Program-made: the position numbers and the translations under genes
Shown here: positions 47,212 through 55,248 of the stretch, in pieces
Numbering within the stretch: position 1 is the stretch's first letter
Layout of the letters: every line of letters begins with the position of its first letter
Notes under the pieces: generated by a model
Database searches by the model: none
Told to the model about the DNA's origin: nothing
What the model saw: the letters and a program-made list of their open reading frames with translations, nothing else
Origin: Cedecea neteri
Lineage (GTDB): Bacteria > Pseudomonadota > Gammaproteobacteria > Enterobacterales > Enterobacteriaceae
Assembly: GCF_000758325.1 (NCBI RefSeq)
Contig: NZ_CP009459.1
Coordinates: forward strand, 2,728,001 to 2,792,000
Reading direction: 5' to 3'
DNA length: 64,000 nucleotides

Positions 47212-48402
47212 TCATTTAAGAATCAACTCCGACTTGAAAATATCTCCGATTTGAAACGTTGCGGTTTTCTCGTCATCGCGAATAATGTTAGCTCCCATCA
47301 TATTAACCCAATGGTTAAGGGATGGGTCGATCAGCCTCTCAATGGTTGGCTGCTCTCTGAGCAAATCGACAGCCTCTGTGTTGATACCTTGTCTTACGGT
47401 AACTTTTGTAATCTTATTGTCATGAATATAGATCGGCCTCGGTAACTGGAAAGAGACCTCTCGACCTCGATAGTTACCACCGAACAGATGACGTTTTAAA
47501 GTGCCTTCCAGCAACTCTTCTCGTGCGCGTCGGTCTCGATCTGCAAGAAACTCTACACGTTTCTTATCCGTTTTATTTCTCGAGGGAGGCATTGCTTGTG
47601 GCATGCCGAACGGCGCGGCTACCGCCTCTGCCGCAGTTTCAAAGCCTGTTGATCGAAGCAGTTTGGCCATTACGCCACGAGTTGCTGCGTCCCTTGCAAA
47701 CTCCAATTCATTTTCTGTAATTACTACAGGATCTTCGGGTTCCGGATCAATGATCTTCAGGTTACTCGGATTGCCATCTTCGATACCAATACTGAGACCT
47801 GATACTAATCTTTGGCCTGTGTATCCGGGTGGGAACATTATTGAAAGTTTCTGAGATATGCCTGAATTGATTTGGCGATCCCTGAAAACCTCACCAGATT
47901 GAGTCCCCTTACATTCCATAATGTGCCAGTTACCATCGTGGCCACGCACAACAAAATCAGGTGTTTTGTTTGGTCCTCGCTTTGCAGTGCGATGTTGGTA
48001 TGCGCCATGGCTAGCGCCGTAGCGCTGTAAAAAATAGCGGCCATCGACAATTTCAACCAATGATAAATTATTCATCAGCCAGACCATTGGCACTCCCATT
48101 CCGAAGTCATCACTCAGAATGGTTTTCTGATGCGCATCGAGGTCTGCATAGCTTCTTGTTAAGCGAAGGTCCGCATCTTGGGGAGTGATCGCTGCCAAAT
48201 ATCTCACCCACGCCCAGAATTCTGCAAGCGAAACACCAGTGACAGAAGTCGGTGTTGTAAGGTAACCAATCATCAATAACATAGAGTTGATGTTTAGATT
48301 GAAACTATTAGTACCTGCACTGAAAGCAGCAGGAAAACTTGGAATCTTGCCGACACCTGGCCAACTGGACTTATCAACATAAACGTTTATTGTACGGTAC
48401 AT
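47212..48402 (-). CDS. Unrecognised protein with a PD-(D/E)XK nuclease signature
   Basis: I do not recognise this 396-residue protein as a named family. TPDF at residues 147-150 followed by HIMECKGTQSG at 160-170 gives Pro-Asp, a 13-residue spacer, then Glu-X-Lys. This is the PD-(D/E)XK arrangement of restriction-type and Holliday-type nucleases and is followed by a polar GTQSG. The N-terminal 130 residues look like a separate helical domain. The C-terminal third (about 260-396) is charged and has no motif I can name. No signal peptide or membrane helix is obvious. It stands alone, with no methyltransferase, helicase or other nuclease partner nearby. A defence or DNA-end-processing role is inference. 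Confidence 0.7.
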   Translation of the reverse strand: MYRTINVYVDKSSWPGVGKIPSFPAAFSAGTNSFNLNINSMLLMIGYLTTPTSVTGVSLAEFWAWVRYLAAITPQDADLRLTRSYADLDAHQKTILSDDFGMGVPMVWLMNNLSLVEIVDGRYFLQRYGASHGAYQHRTAKRGPNKTPDFVVRGHDGNWHIMECKGTQSGEVFRDRQINSGISQKLSIMFPPGYTGQRLVSGLSIGIEDGNPSNLKIIDPEPEDPVVITENELEFARDAATRGVMAKLLRSTGFETAAEAVAAPFGMPQAMPPSRNKTDKKRVEFLADRDRRAREELLEGTLKRHLFGGNYRGREVSFQLPRPIYIHDNKITKVTVRQGINTEAVDLLREQPTIERLIDPSLNHWVNMMGANIIRDDEKTATFQIGDIFKSELILK

Positions 48403-49411
48403 TACGGATGAACCTCACTGAAAAAGTTGGGTGCTAATCTTAGCTGTGGTTGACCAATACTTTCATTGCCCCTGTGAAGAGATACCAGTTCACTTTGCAA
48501 TCTCATCGAGTGGATGCCAACCAGAGGTTGCCGATCGCTTCGGGTTGCACCTTCATTGAGGCTGACTTGTGTCCTAGATAGTGTAAGTTCTTAAACCATT
48601 TGCAATCCAAATAGGCCAGAGGATACCGCTTCCAAGTGACTCATAGTGGTAGATCGTATTATCCCTTTTAGTCCTTCATGAATAAAATAGATGTTGGGCC
48701 GGAAACCTACCTACAAACATAGATAGTTATGTTTAATTCTGTGTTATTAAATGTTTATAGTTGGCTTTTATCCTTATTTTTAAATTGAATCTGAATTTTT
48801 TCTATGTATTATGAGGCTTGATGTATTTCTTGTGTATTGCAATTGCTTAACTACTAAATTAATTTTTATCCTCTTAATGAGCCGCTTTAATATCTGACTT
48901 TTGATTTTAACAATCCATTCCTATAATTTAAACTTTAATGTGTTTTGGCATCATGCTCATTTTCCACTTATTGCCACCCTTGATGCATACCCCGTATACA
49001 GCCCTGGGTTAAGTATGAATATCACGGACATTATGCAACTGTTATTATCTAAAACTAGATTTTTTTTGGGATAGATACAATGGAAAAATATTGATTCCTA
49101 ACTATGCCGATGATCATTCATTAGTTTATCTCTTAAAGTGGATTGTGGACAATATATAGGAAAGGCTTGGTTAATTCCATTGGATTTCAACTACTAATAT
49201 TGGTAGGCTCTGTTCTTAATACATACTTATGTTAATTTATTCTATCTCGGGGGAACTTGCATCTGAGTTGGTATCATCAAAGATATATGTTTATTGTTTT
49301 TTATCGGAACACTCATCGCCACGATAACCTTGATTTATATAATAGTATGAGTGGTTGTTGTGATAAATTATTTTTTAAAATCAAATGAGTGGTGGTGATA
49401 ACATTATCATA
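48403..49411. other. AT-rich gene-free stretch
   Basis: About 1 kb without any open frame of 60 codons on either strand, strongly AT-rich with runs of T and A. The right end (49360-49410) precedes the next gene's stop. It could be decayed foreign DNA or an H-NS-bound spacer. I found no tRNA, CRISPR repeat or insertion sequence end in it. Confidence 0.45.
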
Positions 49412-49789
49412 TTACTCTCCATCAATCCCAATCCGCACAACATAATGTGGAAACAACGGTTTCATCATCACATCTTCATTAAAAATAAATAGTTTAGGAG
49501 ATAGTGCCATCACATCGTAGATATTGCTAATCACCAAATTTAGCCTGGTTTTAAATACGGGGATATCTGCGTCATCGGTGATGACAAAAACAGACATGTC
49601 CTTCAATGCCACATCGTTCAGCAGCGTATCCGTGATTTCATAATCAATAAAATCCATTTTGGACCACTTGATGTCTCCGTTTTGCCATGGATATTGATGA
49701 AAAATACCCATCGCCAGATTCAGCTGTTCGCCTTCAACAATCGTAAAATTGGCTTTAAGTGCAGCCCTACATTCTTCGAACAATGTCAT
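49412..49789 (-). CDS. Unrecognised 125-residue acidic protein
   Basis: I do not recognise this protein. It is a small soluble protein beginning MTLFEECRAALKANF, rich in Asp, Glu and aromatic residues, with alternating beta-type segments (DMSVFVITDDADIPVF, SPKLFIFNEDVM). It has no signal peptide, membrane helix or cysteine motif. Size, acidity and location in an AT-rich accessory region resemble immunity or antitoxin-like proteins, but no toxin partner is next to it. The reading frame is complete, with ATG at 49789 preceded by GAAAGAGTATGACATT-type sequence, so it is probably expressed. Confidence 0.6.
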   Translation of the reverse strand: MTLFEECRAALKANFTIVEGEQLNLAMGIFHQYPWQNGDIKWSKMDFIDYEITDTLLNDVALKDMSVFVITDDADIPVFKTRLNLVISNIYDVMALSPKLFIFNEDVMMKPLFPHYVVRIGIDGE

Positions 49790-49915
49790 ACTCTTTCCAT
49801 GGCAGATTATGTAGCTTAATGTTAATGCTCATTTTAGCGATTTTCTGGTATAAATATAACCATTGAACCGCACTTATGATTGAAAGTTTACCTTAAGATC
49901 AGGAAAGTATATTTC

Positions 49916-50152
49916 ATGATGCATGAACTTTGGACAAATGAAGAAGGGCTTGATTTGTTTTGCCTTGCCGGTCAGCAAGGTGATTCAGCTCGCGGATTGC
50001 TCGAATCTGGATCCAGATTGGTTTGGTCCTGCGAGGCTGGCTCCCACTTTGAAGCCATGACGCAGTACTATCATTATCGTGGTTGGGGAGAATATACAAC
50101 GGATTTCCCGGAGCAGGATAAACAAACATACAGGGAATTGGGGTGGGAATAA
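49916..50152 (+). CDS. Unrecognised 78-residue protein
   Basis: This is a small acidic, aromatic-rich protein (MMHELWTNEEGLDLFCLAG, then SRLVWSCEAGSHFEAMTQYYH and WGEYTTDFPEQD). Short proteins of this look occur widely in proteobacteria without a known function. I start at the ATG at 49916 because AGGAAAG lies nine bases upstream; a TTG at 49880 gives 12 more residues of poor quality. It is divergent from the 125-residue gene across about 126 bases, so the two may share a control region. Confidence 0.6.
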   Translation: MMHELWTNEEGLDLFCLAGQQGDSARGLLESGSRLVWSCEAGSHFEAMTQYYHYRGWGEYTTDFPEQDKQTYRELGWE

Positions 50153-50395
50153 TATTTGTTGGACAATATTTAGATAAAGTTTTCTGTATCACAAATAGAG
50201 AGAGTTAAATAGCATCCTAAAAGAGTAACTAAAGTGAAAATTATTTCCTAATGCAACCCAAGTTTCCAATTATCACATTTCCGCGATCCCCCTCGAGTTT
50301 TTTAGGTTTCCAATAATTTTAAACCAAACCACTGTTGACTTATCCAGTACAAAAAACAGAGGATGGTACCCATAAAGCAATCAAAGGTAACCGAA
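50153..50395. other. AT-rich intergenic sequence before the structured leader
   Basis: No open frame or RNA gene is visible. A TTGACT at 50334-50339 is a possible -35 element for the gene at 50473, but no good -10 follows at the right distance. Confidence 0.35.
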
Positions 50396-50464
50396 GAAAA
50401 GAATTCGCCCCCGAAAGGTGCGCCAACACCAGACGAGGGCTAACCACAACGTAACTAACCAGGA
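50396..50464 (+). promoter_or_regulatory. Structured leader, copy 1
   Basis: GAAAAGAATT is followed by a nested hairpin: CGCCCCCG (50406-50413) with CGAGGGCT (50434-50441), and inside it GGTG with CACC. It ends in ACCAGGA, which supplies the ribosome binding site of the gene at 50473. The same layout recurs at 53732-53801. There is no T-run, so it is not a terminator. Confidence 0.6.
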
Positions 50465-50472
50465 GTCACATC

Positions 50473-51003
50473 ATGGCTAACGCCGATAGTAACACATTCA
50501 CGCACACGGAAATGACGAAGGATCAAACGATTATTGCTATGGACATCGCAGCGTTATTAAAAATGCCGCTGGGCGCAAAGGACGATTTATTTCATGTGCT
50601 GCATATTTGCAGCTGCTGGATGGATGAATTAGTCGAAAGACATAGCCACGCTGAATATATCGCGCTGGTGGGGCGTTTGCAGGCGGGGTTTAACGTGCTG
50701 AGGGTGGTCTTAACGCATCCGCTGCCGCCGCACCTCATTGAGCGGTTAACGGTGGAAGAGGGGCAAGAGGCGGCGCCCTGCACCGTGTCGGAGGCCGATT
50801 CAGATGTACTCTGCGAATATTGCTGCGCCGTGACTCAGGTGCTGTTAGGTCAGCAACTGGGGCAGGCCCAACAGGTACAGATGACGGATCTTCTCAGTCA
50901 GCTGTTTAGCCTGCTGGAAGAGAATTTAACCGCGCCGCGCTTCGTGCGCACGAAGAAAGGGCTGGCGTGGATGAGCGGCGAACTGGTGCAGGGCCTGCAC
51001 TAA
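50473..51003 (+). CDS. Unrecognised 176-residue protein behind a structured leader
   Basis: I do not recognise this protein. It is probably cytoplasmic and mostly helical, beginning MANADSNTFTHTEMTKDQT and continuing with IAMDIAALLKMPLGAKDD. It has several cysteines (HICSCWMDE, LCEYCCAVTQ) and no signal peptide or transmembrane helix. The ATG at 50473 is preceded by AGGAGTCACATC, a clear ribosome binding site. It converges with the MscS-type gene across a hairpin. Its GC content is higher than the flanking AT-rich sequence to the left. Confidence 0.75.
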   Translation: MANADSNTFTHTEMTKDQTIIAMDIAALLKMPLGAKDDLFHVLHICSCWMDELVERHSHAEYIALVGRLQAGFNVLRVVLTHPLPPHLIERLTVEEGQEAAPCTVSEADSDVLCEYCCAVTQVLLGQQLGQAQQVQMTDLLSQLFSLLEENLTAPRFVRTKKGLAWMSGELVQGLH

Positions 51004-51014
51004 ATAAACGGCGT

Positions 51015-51050
51015 CCCGCCTTCGCTGTGACAAATCACGGCGAAGGCGGG
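51015..51050. terminator. Hairpin between the 176-residue gene and the MscS-type gene
   Basis: CCCGCCTTCGC and GCGAAGGCGGG form a perfect 11-bp stem between converging genes. The same stem sequence recurs at 58983-59016. No T-run follows, so termination strength is uncertain. Confidence 0.55.
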
Positions 51051-51096
51051 TAGAGCACCGGAGAGTCAGGCAAGTAACCTGGAAATCTGCCTCAAC

Positions 51097-53523
51097 CTAA
51101 GACGAAAACTCATCGTCATCGTCCAAAGCTTTCGCCCGCTGCTTCATAAAAACAACTTCCTGCGGGCTGGAAAGATTCACCTCATTTTTGCGCAACAGCT
51201 TGAGAATATTAAACAGCAGTTCGCTTTTGCTGGAGCCAACCATACGCGGGCTGGCGACGTAGCCGGTCACGCTCAGGATAATGCCCTCCGGCCCCAGTTG
51301 GCTGAAGCGCACATACGGCGCAGGCGTCGGGAGGATCACTTCATAGTCCTGGTAGGCGCTGAGCAGTAAATCGCGCACCAGCTCCGGGTCAATATTGGTC
51401 GGGAAGGTCAGAGCGATGGTGACCACCCCCTGCGCGTTGCCCATCGTGGCGTTGCGCACGTTCTGGGAAATCAGCTGCGAGTTGGGGACGATCATCGTCG
51501 AGCGGTCGCTGAGCTGGATCTCCGTGGCGCGCACGTTGATCCGCCGCACGTCGCCCTCAATGCCGCCGATGCCGATCATATCGCCGACCTTGACCGGGCG
51601 TTCGGTCAGCAGGATCAGGCCGGAGATAAAGTTCTTCACAATCTCCTGCAGGCCAAAGCCGATCCCCACCGACAGGGCGCTGACAATCCAGGCCAGGTTG
51701 TTCCACTGAATGCCCAGCGCGGCCAGGGTGATGAGGATCAGCAGCACGTAGCCGACGTTGGTAAACAGCGTAATCAGCGACGCGCGAATGCCGATATCGG
51801 TAATGGTTTTGGGCAGCAGCTCCTGGCTGAGCCAGCGCTGGGTCACGCGCAGAATGTACAGGCCAATCACCAGGCAAAGCACGGCGTTCAGCAAGTTGCC
51901 GGGCACGATGTGCAGCTGTTTCAGCCCGTCACCGCTTAAAATCGTCACCAGCTTGCTGATAAGCAAGCTCGGCGTGGTGGTGCCGAAGGTGCCGTTAAAC
52001 AGCGCGATGATGGTCATGAGTATCAGCGCGCATTTGGTGAAGGCGGTAAACACCACCGCCAGTTGTTCAAGGTGGCGGTCTTTAAACCGCAGCGACTTTT
52101 TCATCGCCTGGCCGGTGGCGGTGTGCGGTGAAAACACGGCGGCAAAAAAGTCGGTGGCGAAGGTCACCAGATAAAAAAACGCCACCAGCACCATGCCGAA
52201 CCAGATGACCTGGTAAGTCAGGTAGCGGGCGAAGGCGATGTAGCCGATCAGCAGCGAAGCCAGAATCGCCAGCGAGGCGAGCATGACCAGCAGGCAGACT
52301 AAGGCATCGAGTCGGGAGCGCTTCTCGGCGGGCTCGCCGTTTCTTTCCAGCCGCCGGTGGGCGTGCTGCACGCGCAGCATCATGATAAGCAGCACGCTGG
52401 CCATAACGGCCGCAATCAGCCCGTTGGCGCGGATCGTGGTGCCCAGGCTGGCGCCAATCGTATTATTAATCAGGTCGAGGCAGCCAATGAGCAGGCCCAG
52501 AATCGCCAGCAGCGGCGGGAAGTAACGCACGCTTTCGGCCACGCTGTCGTCGAGCTGCACCAGCCGCCATGAAGGGCGGTTCAGGGACAGGAACGCGCGG
52601 CCAGCGCCATAAATCAATGAGCAGAACACGGCCAGCTGCACAAAGCCGTCGACAAAATCGCTCACCTGGGGAGAGAACTCCGCTACTCGTGAAAAGGCAC
52701 TTTTTACAAGGGAAAGTGCCAGCACAATGGTAAACATGGTCACTAACGTGCTTGCCAGCGTGTTGAAGCTGCGGCGCAGGCGTCCATCCGGCAACCAGGT
52801 GATGTTGATCCAGACCAGCAGCCGCTCAACCAGATAGCAGCCGGAAAACGCAATCGCGGCCGCGGCCACGAACAGCCAGAAGGTGCCCCAGAACCACTCG
52901 GGTTCCCAGGCCGCCCGCCAGGTTTCCAGCAGCCGATCGCCAAAGGCATTGAAGCGCTGGATATCCACGGCCTGAGTATCGGCTTCCTGGAGCCAGAAGG
53001 TGGCGCTCAACATGCTCCCGCTGTTCGACGCCAGCTGAGATTTAAAATACGTGCGGCGGAGATCGTTAATCTGGATGCCCAGCGCGCGGATGTTGGTTTG
53101 CAGGCTTTGCGAGGTGCTGATGGCCTCATCAATCTGCTTTTTGTCGCTGTTCAGCGCGTTGCGCTGTCGGGACACGCTGGCGGTTTCATTGCCTGCGCCA
53201 GATTCCGGGGCAGGCCCCAGCACCTGCAGCTGAGCCTGCACTTTGTCGTGCATCGGCTGCAATAGCGCGGCCAGGCTATCCACCTCCACGCCCAGCTTTT
53301 GCGTGGTGTCGAACAGCTTGATCAGCCGGCTGTCGGTGTTGGTCTGTGAAACCTGTTGCTTAATGTTGTCTATCTGCGTTTTGTATTGCTTCAGCTGCCC
53401 GGCAATCTCTTTCAGGCTGGGATCCTGGTCTTCGGCCGGGGCCGCCAGGCTGCTTTGGGCCGTCAGCAACAGGCCGACAAATAACAGGCTGGTGAGGAGG
53501 AAAGTATGCAGAGTTTTGCTCAT
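51097..53523 (-). CDS. DUF3772/MscS-family mechanosensitive channel protein
   Basis: This large inner-membrane channel of the MscS superfamily has 808 residues from the ATG at 53523, where a clear signal peptide begins (MSKTLHTFLL ... SSLAAPAED). A periplasmic coiled-coil N-terminal domain (about residues 30-190, many Gln/Asp/Leu) precedes about ten membrane helices. The MscS pore region has ALSVGIGFGLQEIVKNFISG and then VGDMIGIGGIEGDVRRINVRATEI; a cytoplasmic domain closes the protein. It is shorter than MscK/MscM (about 1100) and resembles DUF3772-type channels. An upstream start at 53598 lacks a signal peptide. The ribosome binding site is weak. Confidence 0.85.
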   Translation of the reverse strand: MSKTLHTFLLTSLLFVGLLLTAQSSLAAPAEDQDPSLKEIAGQLKQYKTQIDNIKQQVSQTNTDSRLIKLFDTTQKLGVEVDSLAALLQPMHDKVQAQLQVLGPAPESGAGNETASVSRQRNALNSDKKQIDEAISTSQSLQTNIRALGIQINDLRRTYFKSQLASNSGSMLSATFWLQEADTQAVDIQRFNAFGDRLLETWRAAWEPEWFWGTFWLFVAAAAIAFSGCYLVERLLVWINITWLPDGRLRRSFNTLASTLVTMFTIVLALSLVKSAFSRVAEFSPQVSDFVDGFVQLAVFCSLIYGAGRAFLSLNRPSWRLVQLDDSVAESVRYFPPLLAILGLLIGCLDLINNTIGASLGTTIRANGLIAAVMASVLLIMMLRVQHAHRRLERNGEPAEKRSRLDALVCLLVMLASLAILASLLIGYIAFARYLTYQVIWFGMVLVAFFYLVTFATDFFAAVFSPHTATGQAMKKSLRFKDRHLEQLAVVFTAFTKCALILMTIIALFNGTFGTTTPSLLISKLVTILSGDGLKQLHIVPGNLLNAVLCLVIGLYILRVTQRWLSQELLPKTITDIGIRASLITLFTNVGYVLLILITLAALGIQWNNLAWIVSALSVGIGFGLQEIVKNFISGLILLTERPVKVGDMIGIGGIEGDVRRINVRATEIQLSDRSTMIVPNSQLISQNVRNATMGNAQGVVTIALTFPTNIDPELVRDLLLSAYQDYEVILPTPAPYVRFSQLGPEGIILSVTGYVASPRMVGSSKSELLFNILKLLRKNEVNLSSPQEVVFMKQRAKALDDDDEFSS

Positions 53524-53894
53524 GGGATGGCGCTCAATGTCCCTATTAATATCTCCCAAGTATGGGCAGACGGCGATCGGATTGCCATTTTTTATCATCG
53601 GCGGGCCAGAGGGGTTCCTTATCCTGCCAGTCTGAATGTTCTCCTTGCCCTGAGCTGGTGATACTCCCGTGCCACTTACCTTTTCAACTGCCGCATTGCC
53701 GGGGTCCTAAATTTTTTAATAAAGTACATTAGAAAAGAATTAGCCCCCGAATGGTGTGGCTTACACCAGACGGGGGCTGACCATAATGCAACCCTTCCAG
53801 GACGGAGATTTTGAACAGGCGCTCGTCCTTGAAAAGTCAGCTGTGGCTGCTCACGACATTATGCCCGGCCATCTTTGGACGGGAGACAATCAGG
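53524..53894. other. Intergenic region holding leader copy 2
   Basis: Between the MscS-type gene and the converging unknown gene. It contains the probable promoter of the MscS gene on the left, then from 53732 the second structured leader and a short plus-strand frame that runs into the 3' end of the next gene. Confidence 0.45.
53732..53801 (+). promoter_or_regulatory. Structured leader, copy 2
   Basis: It is nearly the same as copy 1: GAAAAGAATT, then AGCCCCCG (53742-53749) pairing with CGGGGGCT (53771-53778) around an inner GGTGT/ACACC stem, then a CCAGGA motif. Here both stems are perfect. What follows is only a very short frame, so this copy may be left over from a deleted gene. Confidence 0.6.
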
Positions 53895-53917
53895 CTAGTA
53901 GGCATGCTCTTTTTTAA
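53786..53917 (+). pseudogene. Possible 43-codon open frame or gene remnant after leader copy 2
   Basis: ATG at 53786 opens a 43-codon frame (MQPFQDGDFEQALVLEK and on to RHALF) that runs 23 bases into the converging gene. A TTG at 53811 in another frame sits where copy 1 places its start codon (MNRRSSLKSQLWLL). I cannot tell which, if either, is translated. A truncated relic of a gene like that at 50473 is equally possible. Confidence 0.25.
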
Positions 53918-54746
53918 ACCGATAATCTTTCGCCGGGGAAGAACCATTGAAAATGCCGTCGAAGTAGGAATCGGTCTCGTCGATAGCTTTCCCTTCATAT
54001 TTATCCAGAAAATCATCGACCCGTTTCTTGAAGGTGGGGTTGTTAAAGTACTCTTCAATTTTGAAGGTACCGCCTACGGTATTGACCCCGAATTTGAGGT
54101 TCACTTCATTGTAGGATCCGCATGAAGTGGCTATTTTCTTTTGCGCCTGGCTAAAATAGGTGCCATAGACCAGGAAACTGGGCTTATAGAAAATATTGCC
54201 GCTGTTGTCTTTGAATAAATCGTGAGTGGAATAAGCATACAGATAATTGTAGTCGGCGGTAGTCTTATTCATTTCTGCGCTAAGCCCGTCGCCAAAACCT
54301 TTCAGGAAGGCAGCAAAAGCAGTGACATTTCCCGCGATAACGCTACAGGCAAATTCAATCACCGTTTTTGCAATTTCAATCCCTTTTACCGAAGTGTCCA
54401 GACTTTTATCGCCTGAAACCGGATCGGTGAAGAAGGCATTGATCAGCTGCTGGGTGACTTCTTTCCACTCTTTATAATTATATTTATCGGCACTGTTAGG
54501 GGCTTTTTTATTTACCGCTGCGCTGGCAACACCGACGAAGCGTTCCATTAATACTCGGCCAGCCTCCACCTGTTTTTTTAAATTAGCGGGGGCGTCATTG
54601 AATTGGTACGTTTGATATTGCACGGCGCCATCCTGAGACAGGCCGGGGACGAGCGGGGGCTTATCACTCAGGAGCTCAGCCCCTTTCAAACCGTGAATTT
54701 GACTAAAATATGCTTCTGCCGCGTCGATCGCTTTTTCATTGAACAT
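53895..54746 (-). CDS. Unrecognised 283-residue protein with a central hydrophobic segment
   Basis: I do not recognise this protein. From the ATG at 54746 (GGAG lies nine bases upstream; a GTG at 54761 adds five residues) it starts MFNEKAIDAAEAYFSQIHG. There is no signal peptide. A long helix-prone, hydrophobic stretch at about residues 128-152 (TVIEFACSVIAGNVTAFAAF) is flanked by charged, mostly helical sequence. The C-terminal half is Lys/Tyr/Phe-rich. The shape suggests a soluble protein that inserts into membranes, as in alpha-helical toxins, but no family motif supports this. It lies alone, flanked by about 500 bases of AT-rich DNA. Confidence 0.65.
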   Translation of the reverse strand: MFNEKAIDAAEAYFSQIHGLKGAELLSDKPPLVPGLSQDGAVQYQTYQFNDAPANLKKQVEAGRVLMERFVGVASAAVNKKAPNSADKYNYKEWKEVTQQLINAFFTDPVSGDKSLDTSVKGIEIAKTVIEFACSVIAGNVTAFAAFLKGFGDGLSAEMNKTTADYNYLYAYSTHDLFKDNSGNIFYKPSFLVYGTYFSQAQKKIATSCGSYNEVNLKFGVNTVGGTFKIEEYFNNPTFKKRVDDFLDKYEGKAIDETDSYFDGIFNGSSPAKDYRFKKEHAY

Positions 54747-55248
54747 AACAACGTTCTCCACAATGGATGTTTATGCTGTGTGTCAAATAAAAACGGAATA
54801 TTCCATATAATATATTTATTTGACCAGATGGGTAAATAATCTAAATATATGCAATATGTTACTTGCCATGTTTAACGTTATGCTAAACACTCGATGATTA
54901 TAGCAATCGGGTAAACCTGCATGGCTTTTATATGTGTCAGATACAGATGCAGTTTGTTTTTTATTTAATTGATATCAAATGCCATGCTGATGAAATATAT
55001 AATGTGTTGGTTTTTTATTTTTTAAAATAATAGGGTTGATGCTGTTAATTTAATTTAAGGCAATATGTGACAAATGAAAAAGTAGTCCATTACTCACTGG
55101 AGTTAATAATGTTTTCCTCCTGTTAGGGCTATTAAGCGCTACGCTTAACGTGCTTCGGGCCAGCCAACTTTAGTACCCGCCTGGCGGCGGTCATACTCTT
55201 GTCAGAATCGGCTGGTTTAATCGTCGCAACGGAAAAAAGGGACATAAA
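54747..55248. other. AT-rich intergenic stretch before the ABC transporter operon
   Basis: No open frame is visible. The left 330 bases are strongly AT-rich, with several possible promoter-like elements for the minus-strand gene. A small perfect hairpin, TTAAGCG-CTA-CGCTTAA, is at 55132-55148. GC content rises after 55150, where the transporter operon's own promoter is expected. Confidence 0.4.
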
